A stretch of 64,000 nucleotides of DNA from an uncultured Oscillospiraceae bacterium (GTDB taxonomy: Bacteria; Bacillota; Clostridia; Oscillospirales; Acutalibacteraceae). The translations under genes and the position numbers were made by a program. This document shows, one piece after another, positions 1 through 8,259 of this stretch. Under the pieces are notes generated by a model, which was not told the DNA's origin, ran no database searches, and saw only the letters and a list, made by a program, of their open reading frames with translations. Location: the NCBI GenBank assembly GCA_900540275.1, contig UQFO01000012.1:1-64000 (forward strand). Reading direction: 5' to 3'. Each line of letters opens with the position of its first letter. Position 1 is the stretch's first letter.

Positions 1-1
1 C

Positions 2-46
2 CCACCGAGATCTACACTCTTTCCCTACACGACGCTCTTCCGATCT
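2..46 (+). other. Illumina TruSeq/P5 adapter remnant (assembly artefact)
   Basis: These 45 bases match the 3' part of the Illumina universal adapter, from CCACCGAGATCTACAC through to CTCTTCCGATCT. The adapter ends at 46 and genomic sequence starts at 47. Base 1 does not fit the adapter. The tract is synthetic and marks a contig end, and it supplies a false C-terminus and stop codon to the first gene. Confidence 0.98.
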
Positions 47-456
47 ACGCGGCGCCCCGCGGTCTCCCCGTCAATGCCTACGCTCTCCAGCAGGGCCAGG
101 GCATAGGCCCGGTTGTTTTTATGGCGGACGCCGCTGATTGCCATCGAGAGCTCAATGTTCTCCAGCGCGCTTTTGTTAAGCAGCAGGTTGTAGCCCTGGA
201 AAACGACGCCTATTTTTTTGGCGCGGTAATCGTCCCTGTCCAGTTTGCATAAATCCTCGCCCTCGTACAGAATCGTCCCCTCCGTACAGGTGTCGAGTCC
301 AGCCAGCAGGGAAAGCAGCGACGTCTTGCCCGCGCCGGATTTTCCAACGATGCAGTAGACCTTGCCCGGCCCGAAGTCCGCGTTCAGCCCTCGAAACACC
401 GGTTTTGTAGTTTTTTCGTAGGTATACCCCACGCTTTTGAGTGATAAAACAGCCAT
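47..456 (-). CDS. ABC transporter ATP-binding protein, 3' end lost at contig edge
   Basis: This is the ATPase subunit of a MacB/LolD/BceA-type exporter; it hydrolyses ATP at the inner membrane face for the permease encoded just downstream at 473-1846. Translation from ATG 456 shows Walker A GKSGAGKT (residues 38-45) and a Q-loop FQGYN near 86-90. The signature LSGGQ, Walker B and H-loop are missing because the contig ends. The open frame continues to base 25, but residues from about 138 onward and the stop codon are read from the Illumina adapter, so only about 136 residues are genuine out of a usual 220-250. Since transcription runs toward lower coordinates, the permease gene at 473-1846 lies upstream of it. 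The family assignment is firm; the substrate is unknown. Confidence 0.9.
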
Positions 457-472
457 GTTGTTTCCTCCCTTG

Positions 473-1846
473 TCAGTTCCGCTCGCGCAGGATGCGCATG
501 GGCTCGTACTTCATTGCGCAGGCCGCGCTGACCGCGCCTGCGGCCGCCGTCAGGATTAGGGCGATGCCTACCAGTTCCATGACGGTTGTGAGGCTCAGCG
601 CCGCGCCGATGTGGGTGATAGGCGTGTTGTCCGTAGCCAGCCCGCCGAAGGAGTAGCCGCCCGTGCCGCTGGCAAGGCTTGGCCCGTCCAGCGCATGGGA
701 CATCTGGTTCGACAGCAGCATATCGGTGACCGGCTGTGCGAACAGGCTGCCCAAGGCGATGCCGGCGACCAGGCAAACCGCCATGATGAGTGCGGCTTCC
801 AGGACCAGCTGGGCTACGACCTTGCCCTTTTTCATGCCCATCGCCCGCAGGACGCCAATCTCGTATTTCCGTTCCCGCACCACCAATGAGGAGAGAATGA
901 GCAGGACGGCTGCCCCAAGCACCAGGACCACGCACAGGAAAATCAGGGAGATAACGCTCATCTGCTCAATTGGCTTTACAAAGGCGTCGTAGGCGACGGT
1001 GTCGGTGCTCAGGTTATAGTACTCGGAGAGGCCGGCGGCGTAGGCCTCCTTGGCAAAGGCGTCCAGCTCCTTTGGGTTTTGCAGGAAAAAGGACGCTTGA
1101 AGCGTGGGCTCATAGGTATAGCGCGGGTCGGTAAGGAGCTTATATTTGGTGAAGATTTCACTGTCGCCGTCCGTATCGCCCTCTGCGTATTCCCGGTGGT
1201 AAATGCCGCTGACCCTGAGCGTCATCTCCTCCAGGGGACGGCCCTGCTTATCGTTATAATAGATACTTTTCGCCTGGAATGTATCGCCGGGCTTCAGGCC
1301 GTTCAGCTTCGCCAGGGTGTCGGAGATTACACATTCGTCTTCCGCCGTGGGGAAAGCGCCCTCGGTAAGCTTAGCCTGTCCGCCCTGGAACGGCTTGGCC
1401 TGGCTCAAATCCTCGAACCCGCTGAGAATGTACTGGGGAATGCGGGTTTTCGCGGGCTCCTCTCCCGCGCGCTGTATCTCTATGTCACGGGTGTCAATCG
1501 GGGTGGTGTACTTCAGCTTGTCGGCAATCGCCTCCATCTGCGCGCTGTACACGGCCTTTTTCAGGTACCTGGAGGCGGAAAGCTTTTGGATTAGCTCGTC
1601 GGTGAGGGCTGGCTTTCGGAACGATTCGTCCTTTCCAAACGCATCTCCGACCTTTTTATAGTCAACGTTCAGGAGCACCTCTGTGCTCAGCCGGTCCTTG
1701 TACTGCCCCGCGATGTCGTTGGCGCCGTTGTAGACCACCAGCGCCACACAGCTCATGGTGATGACCAGCAGAAAAATTGCGGCTGTCAGCAGGTTCCGCC
1801 CTGCGTTTTGAAATAGATTCTGAAACGCGTTTTTTAAAATATACAT
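473..1846 (-). CDS. ABC transporter permease, FtsX/MacB-like
   Basis: A 457-residue membrane permease that should pair with the ATPase at 47-456, whose start lies 16 bp beyond this stop codon. One N-terminal membrane segment (about residues 18-40) is followed by a large extracytoplasmic domain (about 45-300) and three C-terminal membrane segments (about 300-325, 345-375 and 420-445), the MacB_PCD plus FtsX layout. The C-terminus (MKYEPMRILRERN) is typical of the family. The divergent two-component system at 1999-3710 suggests a peptide-sensing or peptide-detoxification module, which is inference. The ribosome site before ATG 1846 is weak (GAGTGAG). Confidence 0.88.
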   Translation of the reverse strand: MYILKNAFQNLFQNAGRNLLTAAIFLLVITMSCVALVVYNGANDIAGQYKDRLSTEVLLNVDYKKVGDAFGKDESFRKPALTDELIQKLSASRYLKKAVYSAQMEAIADKLKYTTPIDTRDIEIQRAGEEPAKTRIPQYILSGFEDLSQAKPFQGGQAKLTEGAFPTAEDECVISDTLAKLNGLKPGDTFQAKSIYYNDKQGRPLEEMTLRVSGIYHREYAEGDTDGDSEIFTKYKLLTDPRYTYEPTLQASFFLQNPKELDAFAKEAYAAGLSEYYNLSTDTVAYDAFVKPIEQMSVISLIFLCVVLVLGAAVLLILSSLVVRERKYEIGVLRAMGMKKGKVVAQLVLEAALIMAVCLVAGIALGSLFAQPVTDMLLSNQMSHALDGPSLASGTGGYSFGGLATDNTPITHIGAALSLTTVMELVGIALILTAAAGAVSAACAMKYEPMRILRERN

Positions 1847-1962
1847 CAGAGCTCACTCATTTCTTTTGGGATTGGCCCCAGTATATCACAGGCAATGTTA
1901 ATTCTGCGGCAAGACGGAATTCAACAGAAAAAAGTTTCTTGCTTTTGTATTAACACGGTCTG

Positions 1963-1971
1963 TGGTATACT
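1963..1971 (+). promoter_or_regulatory. Extended -10 promoter of the two-component operon
   Basis: TGGTATACT carries the TG of an extended -10 directly upstream of TATACT (1966-1971). A weak -35 (TTGTAT, 1945-1950) lies only 15 bp upstream. The response regulator starts at 1999 after AGAGGA (1987-1992). Confidence 0.5.
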
Positions 1972-1998
1972 ATTTTCATTAAATTTAGAGGATAGTGG

Positions 1999-2676
1999 GT
2001 GATTGCGGTGCGTTTATTAATTATTGAGGACAACAAAGAGCTGGCGGACCTGATGAAAGAGAAGCTGACCGGCTTTGGATATGTTTGTGACGTGGCCTAT
2101 GACGGGGAAAGCGGGGACTTGAAGGCCTCCGATAATGATTACGACGCAATCCTGCTGGACCTGAACCTGCCTGATCAAGACGGTTTTGAGCTGCTGGAGG
2201 GCTGGCGGGACCGGGGGATTTCAGCGCCCGTACTGATTGTAACCGCCCGCAGCGAGCTGGAACAGCGGGTCCGTGGCCTGCGGCTTGGCAGCGACGACTA
2301 TATCACAAAGCCATTTGACTTTGCGGAGCTGGACGCCCGTATCCAGGCGGTAATCCGCCGGTTCAGGGGCCGGGCAAATCCGGCTGTTCTCATCGGGGGG
2401 CTGTCTTTGGACCCTGCCGCCCGCCGGGTGACGCTCGACGGACGGGAAATCCCCCTCTCCGTTAAGGAGTTTGATATTTTGGAATACCTCGCAAGCTGCC
2501 ACCCGCGCGTCGTTTCAAACGAGGAGCTGGCGGAGCATGTCTACGACGAAAGCTTCGATCCCTTTTCCGGAGTCATCCGCGTCCACATGGCAAATATCAA
2601 GAAAAAGCTGAAGATTGGTGATGTGCCGGTTCTGCGCAATGAAAAGGGAAAGGGGTATTACCTGTGTCTGGAGTGA
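1999..2676 (+). CDS. OmpR-family response regulator
   Basis: A 225-residue two-component response regulator. The receiver domain (1-120) has the acidic pair E10/D11, phosphoacceptor D54 in LLDLNLPD, T82 and K104 in ITKPF. The C-terminal winged helix (about 130-222) is of the OmpR/PhoB type. The start is GTG 1999, chosen because AGAGGA lies six bases upstream; another GTG occurs at 2008. The stop overlaps the kinase gene start, so the two are translationally coupled. The cognate kinase is at 2664-3710, and the divergent ABC exporter is the likely target. All key residues are present. Confidence 0.93.
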   Translation: MIAVRLLIIEDNKELADLMKEKLTGFGYVCDVAYDGESGDLKASDNDYDAILLDLNLPDQDGFELLEGWRDRGISAPVLIVTARSELEQRVRGLRLGSDDYITKPFDFAELDARIQAVIRRFRGRANPAVLIGGLSLDPAARRVTLDGREIPLSVKEFDILEYLASCHPRVVSNEELAEHVYDESFDPFSGVIRVHMANIKKKLKIGDVPVLRNEKGKGYYLCLE

Positions 2677-3710
2677 AAAAGCAAACCTGGCTTCTGATTG
2701 CCGGATATACCCTTCTGCTCAGCCTGAGCATTGTAGTATGCTTCTACCTGTTCGTGCGCAATTCCAGCGCGGATACCAGCACGCTGCCGGAAATTTTGTT
2801 TTATGCCCCGCAGGACGGGCAGGCCATCCTGAACAGCTCCATCACCTCGACGGAGCTCCACGACTATTTTCGAGAGGCTTTTTTCCGCTACCTGCCCCTG
2901 CTGATTGCCGCAGTGTGCCTGCTGGTCCTGCTGTTCTCCTGCGTGCTGCTGCTCGGCGTCCGCGCCCTGGAGCGCAGTCATAACAGGGTTATTGCCAGTG
3001 ATTTGCGGGATTTGACGGAGGCGGAGCTGGAACGCGTCCGGGAGACGGACTTAAAGGAGGAGTACCAGGGCATCCACGCGCGGCTTTCCGCGTATGAGGA
3101 AGACCAGCAGCGGCTCCATTCCTTCATTGCCCATGAACAAAAAAATCTGATTATGCTCATCAAAGCCCGGCTGAATCAGGAATCCGACCCGCTTTTGGTT
3201 CAGGACATCGGGAAGCTGGCCCAGTCGGTGGACGATATACTGACCGTGTCCGCACACCGGAGCGCCAGCCGTGAAACGGTAGATTTGGCGTTAATCGCGG
3301 CGGAGGAGTGCGACGCCTATCGAAGCGTCTATGCCGATTTGACCTTCCAATTTGACGAGGACGCCTCATATATGATTTTAGGCAAGGAGCAATGGCTGCG
3401 CCGTGCCATCGACAATTTGCTGGACAACGCTGTCAAATATGGTGCCGGGAACGCGATTACGGTAACCCTGGAGCAGCAGCACGGCAGCGTTTTGCTCCAC
3501 GTTCGGGATTACGGTATCGGATTGAGCGAGGATGAGGTGGAACTCATATTTGGGCACGGCTACCAGATTAGGAAATTAAACAAGAACGGCTATGGAATTG
3601 GGCTGAGCCTCGTCCGGCATGTCTGCGATTTGTGTGACGGTTTTGTGCGCGTGAACAGCAATAAAGGCCAGGGCAGTGAATTTGTCCTGGCGTTTCCACT
3701 AAAAAGCTGA
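2664..3710 (+). CDS. Sensor histidine kinase
   Basis: A 348-residue membrane kinase partner of the response regulator at 1999-2676. Membrane segments at about 8-30 and 76-99 enclose a short extracytoplasmic sensor of about 45 residues. The dimerisation helix carries H157 in the unusual motif AHEQKN, and the ATPase domain has the N-box DNLLDN (250-255), G1 DYGIG (282-286) and G2 GYGIGLSL (309-316). GTG 2664 is preferred because an AAGGGG run lies about eight bases upstream; GTG 2673 is the alternative. The very short sensor loop recalls intramembrane-sensing kinases that work with BceAB-type exporters, but that specific role is inference. Confidence 0.92.
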   Translation: MSGVKKQTWLLIAGYTLLLSLSIVVCFYLFVRNSSADTSTLPEILFYAPQDGQAILNSSITSTELHDYFREAFFRYLPLLIAAVCLLVLLFSCVLLLGVRALERSHNRVIASDLRDLTEAELERVRETDLKEEYQGIHARLSAYEEDQQRLHSFIAHEQKNLIMLIKARLNQESDPLLVQDIGKLAQSVDDILTVSAHRSASRETVDLALIAAEECDAYRSVYADLTFQFDEDASYMILGKEQWLRRAIDNLLDNAVKYGAGNAITVTLEQQHGSVLLHVRDYGIGLSEDEVELIFGHGYQIRKLNKNGYGIGLSLVRHVCDLCDGFVRVNSNKGQGSEFVLAFPLKS

Positions 3711-3756
3711 GCCGTTCCCGCACTGGTTTGAAAAGACAATTTCAGGAGGAACCCAT

Positions 3757-4230
3757 ATGGAATATAAGACAAACGTTATGCGGCTGCTCGACAGGCTGAA
3801 AATTCCGTATATCAGCCACAGCTACGCGGGCACCGGCGCTGTCAGCGGCGAGGAGGTAGCAAAGGCGTTGGGGGAAGATCCGGCGCGCACCTTTAAAACG
3901 CTCGTAACGGTAGGGAAATCGAAGCGGTACTATGTATTTCTCGTGCCCGTCGCAAAAGAGCTTGATTTAAAAAAAGCGGCTGCCTGCGCGGGAGAAAAAT
4001 CGATTGCAATGATAAAATCGAAGGAGCTGCTGCCGGTAACCGGCTATATTCATGGCGGCTGTTCGCCAATTGGGATGAAAAAGCCGTTCCCTACCTTTAT
4101 CGACAGCTCCGCGCTGTCATTCGATACAATTATTTTCAGCGCGGGAAAAATCGGATATCAGGTGGAAACAAGCCTTACAGAGCTGAAAAGGGCGGTGCCT
4201 TTTTCAGCGGCGGATTTGACGGTGATGTAA
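3757..4230 (+). CDS. ybaK: YbaK-type Cys-tRNA(Pro) deacylase
   Basis: A 157-residue single-domain protein of the YbaK/EbsC family, which hydrolyses Cys-tRNA(Pro) formed by prolyl-tRNA synthetase errors. Length, the RTFKTLV segment near 45-51, the YIHGGCSPIGMKK segment near 97-109 and the C-terminal FSAGKIGYQVETS are diagnostic. A strong AGGAGG lies a few bases upstream of ATG 3757. It follows the kinase gene after 46 bp but has no evident functional link with it. Cytoplasmic. Confidence 0.93.
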   Translation: MEYKTNVMRLLDRLKIPYISHSYAGTGAVSGEEVAKALGEDPARTFKTLVTVGKSKRYYVFLVPVAKELDLKKAAACAGEKSIAMIKSKELLPVTGYIHGGCSPIGMKKPFPTFIDSSALSFDTIIFSAGKIGYQVETSLTELKRAVPFSAADLTVM

Positions 4231-4259
4231 TTACAATAAATTTTATGGGGGTGAGTGAC

Positions 4260-4326
4260 ATGAGAATTGCTTGACTGCGGGGTGGAAGCCCTGCCTATGC
4301 ACGCAGAGAATTTTTTAGGAGGGCTT
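4260..4326 (+). promoter_or_regulatory. Possible four-codon leader ORF plus RBS-masking hairpin
   Basis: A GGGGGTGAG ribosome site precedes ATG 4260, which opens a four-codon frame (M-R-I-A, stop TGA 4272-4274). Twelve bases later AAGCCCT (4286-4292), a bulged G, and CCT (4294-4296) can pair exactly with AGGAGGGCTT (4317-4326), the ribosome site of the hydrolase gene. This resembles a translational attenuator, but it could be chance. Confidence 0.35.
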
Positions 4327-4330
4327 TAAT

Positions 4331-5095
4331 ATGAGCTATTTTTCTTTTCAAAATAAGCGGATATATTACAATGAATTTGGAGCGGGAGCGCCGTTGGTGT
4401 TTCTTCATGGAAACACGGCTTCCTCTAATATGTTTGCAGAGGCCGTAATGAAATACGCAGAGAGCTTCCGGGTGGTTTTAATCGATTTTTTAGGCCATGG
4501 GAAATCAGACAGGCTTGAAGAATTTCCGGCAGATTTATGGTTTTATGAGGCACAGCAGGCGGCTGCGCTTTTGCGTGAAAAACAATATACGGATGTAAAC
4601 CTGATTGGCAGCAGCGGCGGAGCGCTGGCGGCCATCAATGTTGCGCTTGAAAGCCCCGGGCTTGTTAAAAAGGTAATTGCAGACAGCTTTGAAGGGGAGA
4701 GGCCCCTGAAGGCATTTACAAAAAACATAAAGCGGGACAGGGAATTATCCAAGCGTGACGAAGGCGCAAGGATGTTTTATTACTATATGCACGGCGGCGA
4801 TTGGGAACAGGTTGTCGACAATGACACAAGCGCCGTCATGAAGCATGACAACGAGATTGGCGTGTTCTTCCATAAGCCGCTGCAAGAGCTGAAGGCGGAA
4901 ATTCTTTTCACCGGGAGCAAAGAGGACGAATTTACATGTGCCATGGACTCGGATTTTTTTGAAAACACGTATGGAGGACTGGTTCAAAAGATTGGCCATG
5001 GGAAAATCCATATATTTCCTGGGGGAAGGCATCCCGCAATGCTTTCCAATCCAAAAGACTTTTACAGGGTAAGCATGGAATTTTTAAAGCCGTAA
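4331..5095 (+). CDS. Alpha/beta hydrolase
   Basis: A 254-residue cytoplasmic alpha/beta-hydrolase. The oxyanion segment VFLHGNTASS is near residues 23-32, the nucleophile elbow IGSSGG near 91-96 (middle Ser as nucleophile), a candidate acid Asp in GSKEDEF near 200, and the catalytic His in GGRHPAM near 236. A lid-like insertion lies between about 120 and 185. The substrate cannot be read from sequence. ATG 4331 follows AGGAGGG, which may be masked by an upstream hairpin. A bidirectional terminator follows. Confidence 0.85.
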   Translation: MSYFSFQNKRIYYNEFGAGAPLVFLHGNTASSNMFAEAVMKYAESFRVVLIDFLGHGKSDRLEEFPADLWFYEAQQAAALLREKQYTDVNLIGSSGGALAAINVALESPGLVKKVIADSFEGERPLKAFTKNIKRDRELSKRDEGARMFYYYMHGGDWEQVVDNDTSAVMKHDNEIGVFFHKPLQELKAEILFTGSKEDEFTCAMDSDFFENTYGGLVQKIGHGKIHIFPGGRHPAMLSNPKDFYRVSMEFLKP

Positions 5096-5100
5096 AAAGA

Positions 5101-5128
5101 AAGAGGGAGGCGAACGCCTCCCTCTTTT
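5101..5128. terminator. Bidirectional intrinsic terminator
   Basis: A perfect 12-bp inverted repeat AAGAGGGAGGCG (5101-5112) and CGCCTCCCTCTT (5115-5126) is flanked by A-rich and T-rich tracts. It separates the convergent hydrolase (plus) and SPFH gene (minus). Confidence 0.9.
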
Positions 5129-5139
5129 ATCGTGTTAAG

Positions 5140-6408
5140 TTATGGCGCAAACGGCTTACCGCATTCCGGGCAGAACTTCGGCGCCGGGCCTTCCGGCTCA
5201 AAGCCGCAGCTCGCGCATTTAGAAGCCGGCTTCGGTTTGCCGCACTCGCTGCAGAATTTTCCGGTATTCTGTGCGCCGCATTCACAGGTCCAGCCGCCTG
5301 CTGGCGCGGGCTTTGGCTTGCCGCACTCACTGCAGAACTTTCCGGTGTTCTGCGCGCCGCATTCACAGGTCCAAGCAGCTTCCTTTTGTTCCGGCGGGGC
5401 GGGACGGTTTGCCGCCTGCTGCTGGTAGCCGCCCATAATGCTGCCTCCGGCGTTCATCGCCATACCAACGCCCAGAAAGCCATTCATTGCGCCCGCCGCG
5501 TTTTTTCCGGCGGAGGCGATACCCTCGCCGACCTGACCGGCCATATAGCCGCCCTGAATACCTTGGTCCTGGAGCATTGCGCCCTTGTTGCGCAGATTGA
5601 TGAGCTTCTGCGATTCGTCGTCATAGGAGATGCTCGCAATGCCGACTGCCTGTACGACAAAGCCGCGCATCTGGTTCCAGCCGTCATCGAGGATGGTGCT
5701 CATATATTTGCCGAGCTCCATGCTCTTGGAAACAACAAACGAAATACGCTCTCCGTCGGCGGACATTTTGTTGAGCGCGGACTGGAAGGCCTCCAGGAAC
5801 TCGGAAAGATACTGGGTATTGAGCTCAGAAATATCGACGCTCCTGCCGTCGGTTACAGCCGACCTGGGTATAACCTCTGTATAAAATTTAAACGGGTCTG
5901 TTATTTTAATGGAATAAGTGCCGTGCGCACGCAGGGAAAGCTCCGCGTTATAAAAGTTGTCAAAATAATTGACAGGGTTCGGCGTGCCGAATTTAAGGCC
6001 CTTGATTTCCTGTGTGTTGAGGTAAAAGACGCGCTGCGCCGTGGGCGTTATGCCGCCGTAACGGACGCGGTTGAACGATTCCTTGACGGAATCCTTGAAC
6101 GCGCCGCCGAACATAGAGGGCAGGGAGGAGCCTTCAACCTTATAATAACCCGGTTCCGCCGTATAATCGACCACCTTGCCGCCGTCTGTGAGCATCATAA
6201 TCTGCCCGTCATAAACGTGGATGATGGAGCCGTTCGATACCGTGTCACTCGTCGCCTTTGTGTTGCTCGTACGTTTGGAATCCTTATGAACCTTAACGCC
6301 CGGCGCAAAAACCGTCGTACTGTCCATCGCCGCCGGCTCATATACCTCCAGCCACTGGTCGGCAAGGCCGCCGCCTATAGCGCCGGCAGCCGCTTTAATG
6401 ATTCCCAT
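5140..6408 (-). CDS. SPFH-domain protein with C-terminal zinc ribbons
   Basis: A 422-residue protein of the bacterial SPFH family with virion-core-like and zinc-ribbon regions (YdjI-like). Residues about 20-300 form the SPFH/band-7 region; 300-345 are Gly/Ala/Met-rich; 350-422 hold three CxC/CxxC zinc-ribbon units. Two of these, each starting WTCECGAQNTGKFCSECGK, are identical in protein and repeat every 27 residues (81 bp in DNA); the third is diverged. In Bacillus such proteins are linked to membrane stress and lipid domains; the role here is inferred. No signal peptide is seen. It is monocistronic and convergent with the hydrolase. Confidence 0.85.
   Translation of the reverse strand: MGIIKAAAGAIGGGLADQWLEVYEPAAMDSTTVFAPGVKVHKDSKRTSNTKATSDTVSNGSIIHVYDGQIMMLTDGGKVVDYTAEPGYYKVEGSSLPSMFGGAFKDSVKESFNRVRYGGITPTAQRVFYLNTQEIKGLKFGTPNPVNYFDNFYNAELSLRAHGTYSIKITDPFKFYTEVIPRSAVTDGRSVDISELNTQYLSEFLEAFQSALNKMSADGERISFVVSKSMELGKYMSTILDDGWNQMRGFVVQAVGIASISYDDESQKLINLRNKGAMLQDQGIQGGYMAGQVGEGIASAGKNAAGAMNGFLGVGMAMNAGGSIMGGYQQQAANRPAPPEQKEAAWTCECGAQNTGKFCSECGKPKPAPAGGWTCECGAQNTGKFCSECGKPKPASKCASCGFEPEGPAPKFCPECGKPFAP
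5230..5373 (-). repeat. Tandem 81-bp repeat encoding duplicated zinc ribbons
   Basis: Two in-frame copies with period 81 bp (WTCEC codons begin at 5373 and 5292) encode identical CxC...CxxC units. The DNA copies differ only at a few silent third positions, so the duplication is either recent or under strong selection. Confidence 0.85.
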
Positions 6409-6759
6409 GCCATTCAGCTCCTTTATCCCGGTTGATTTTTTGTTTCAGGAAAAAGCGCGGCGGTATTGCCCACGCTTTTTTATTATATCGGATGCAGGTA
6501 CAAAACACAAGGGATTTATGAGATGTTACTAAAAATAAAAATAATTTTAAGCTCTTTTACCTATTTACTTATACAAAGAATGTAAATATAATTGTATTAT
6601 AATAAATTATTGATTTGATATTATAGATGAAGGCGAAAAATTGTGCCGTTTAATACAAAACAGAGGGACACCTGCAGACGCCATGTCCGGTATAATGTAA
6701 TCGGTCCGCCTGTTTTCCACTGGAAACAGGCTGTTAATAAAGACAAGGAGGAATTACAA

Positions 6760-7344
6760 ATGAAAAAGGTATGTTCAATGTTTTTAGCCTTGGTTCTGCT
6801 CACTGCCGCATGCAGCCTTCCCGTTTCAGCAGCTTCTGTTGATTTAACACAATACCAGGAAATTGTGGATGAAATCAACAGGGATTACGGCTTGGAGTTT
6901 GCACTGACGGCAGGGGTACAGCCGACGGTAACGCCGGGGGAATTCAAAAAACAGGCGCTTGCCGCCGCAGTCCGGCAGCAGGCGGTCGAACAGGAGCTTG
7001 CAAATATTCAGGGCGAAGAGGAAAGCCCTGTCTCGGCTCTGGCCACGGGATATGATGTCAGCAGGAAAAAGACAATTGATGGGACGTATTATATCAGCTG
7101 CGTATATAACTGCTTGCCGGGGACGCCTAATATTGTAAGAAATGTCCGTTCCGTACAGGGCGGCGTGCTTACGCCGCAGTTCAACGCGATTATTTTTCAA
7201 CAGACAGGCTGTGATGTGAAGTATATCGACAGCCACAGGACTGCTGATATTACCGTATACGGCACCTGGACACAGGGAATTTTGACCATCCAAAACTATA
7301 AGCTGCATGAGGAATTCGGGTTTGTCCCGCGGGGAACTACATAA
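6760..7344 (+). CDS. Secreted protein of unknown function
   Basis: A 194-residue exported protein. ATG 6760 is chosen because AAGGAGG (6745-6751) lies eight bases upstream; the open frame extends further upstream without a ribosome site. Residues 1-25 form a Sec signal peptide (Lys-Lys, then a hydrophobic core, then PVSAA, a plausible signal peptidase I site after about residue 22). The mature part has a short helical N-region and a beta-rich C-terminal half with paired Cys in SCVYNC. I do not recognise the family. A terminator follows, so it is monocistronic. Confidence 0.8.
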   Translation: MKKVCSMFLALVLLTAACSLPVSAASVDLTQYQEIVDEINRDYGLEFALTAGVQPTVTPGEFKKQALAAAVRQQAVEQELANIQGEEESPVSALATGYDVSRKKTIDGTYYISCVYNCLPGTPNIVRNVRSVQGGVLTPQFNAIIFQQTGCDVKYIDSHRTADITVYGTWTQGILTIQNYKLHEEFGFVPRGTT

Positions 7345-7367
7345 TAATAGGGCAGCATAATAGAAAA

Positions 7368-7393
7368 GCCCCTGCCTCGGCAGGGGCTTTTTT
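7368..7393 (+). terminator. Intrinsic terminator
   Basis: GCCCCTGCC (7368-7376), loop TC, GGCAGGGGC (7379-7387) and a run of six T follow the secreted-protein gene. Confidence 0.93.
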
Positions 7394-7436
7394 ACGGTCG
7401 GCCAGAAAAAGGAAGATTTGCAATATGTGCTTTGGC

Positions 7437-7464
7437 TTGAGAAAAAATTTTTTTGTAGTAAAAT
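7437..7464 (+). promoter_or_regulatory. Promoter of the membrane-protein gene
   Basis: TTGAGA (7437-7442) and TAAAAT (7459-7464) are spaced by 16 bp, upstream of ATG 7510. Confidence 0.5.
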
Positions 7465-7509
7465 ATATATGTAAAGGATTGGAAAAGAAAGAGAGGATGG
7501 GACAGGTAA

Positions 7510-8208
7510 ATGAATACAACGAACAGGCTTAGGGACAATATGGAACGAGAACCGATAAAGAGCAGCTTTTTGTTCTTTTGGACCGCGGCGGCAATGGCAG
7601 TTTTGTTTATCGGCTCCGTCGGGCTTGAGCTTTCCATAACGACTGACATATTCAGTACGGCAGAGGAAGCGGGTCTTTTTACGGCCTTCGGCGTAATGGT
7701 TCTCAAGGCGGCAGTGTTACTGGGCATGGCCTTTATTGTTTTGCTTTTTCGCAACGATAAAGGAATAGACGCTGCCGGCTCCAAACGGCTGTTCTTTCCT
7801 TGGGCCATGGCTTTTGTCGTAATTCTGGCAGGAAGCTTTCTCCCAGAGCTTTATACTTTTTTAATGATGGGAGAGCTTGATTTTTCAATCAAACAGCAGA
7901 TATCCGAGAACGCCGGATTTCTGCTGACAGGAGCGGTATTGTTTTGTATCGTTTTTTTGTCATATAAGATTACGGGCAGCAAAAGATTTCTTCGTTTGCT
8001 GATAGCGGATATCATCATTTGCGGCGCATGTGCGGCGGTTCTTCCTTTACCGCGCGCAAGCGTTACAGATGCGGCGGGGAACGTTACCATATATGGAATA
8101 GCGCAAACCGCGGCCCATTATGCTGATTACATAATTTTTTCCGCCAATTTGTTTGTGGCAGGCAGCTACTGTAAATTGAATGAATCCGCAAGCGGAAATT
8201 TGCTGTAA
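7510..8208 (+). CDS. Multi-pass membrane protein, unknown
   Basis: A 232-residue integral membrane protein with about six hydrophobic segments (near 22-44, 58-80, 95-115, 132-150, 158-178 and 200-220). No catalytic motif or family signature is recognised. The N-terminal 18 residues are charged and probably cytoplasmic. It is monocistronic, with its own promoter-like sequence and a 17-bp-stem terminator. Confidence 0.75.
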   Translation: MNTTNRLRDNMEREPIKSSFLFFWTAAAMAVLFIGSVGLELSITTDIFSTAEEAGLFTAFGVMVLKAAVLLGMAFIVLLFRNDKGIDAAGSKRLFFPWAMAFVVILAGSFLPELYTFLMMGELDFSIKQQISENAGFLLTGAVLFCIVFLSYKITGSKRFLRLLIADIIICGACAAVLPLPRASVTDAAGNVTIYGIAQTAAHYADYIIFSANLFVAGSYCKLNESASGNLL

Positions 8209-8244
8209 AAAGAACCGCTCAAGCTTTAGCTTGAGCGGTTCTTT
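8209..8244. terminator. Bidirectional intrinsic terminator
   Basis: A perfect 17-bp stem begins AAAGAACCGCTC (8209-8225) and is closed by its complement (8228-8244) over a two-base centre. It lies between convergent genes and carries A/T flanks that suit both strands. Confidence 0.93.
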
Positions 8245-8259
8245 ACGTATATCGATTTG

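Noticed and set aside
384..935. 183-residue minus-strand ORF
   Set aside because: Shadow of the ABC permease in another frame with Arg/Gly-rich composition and no ribosome site.
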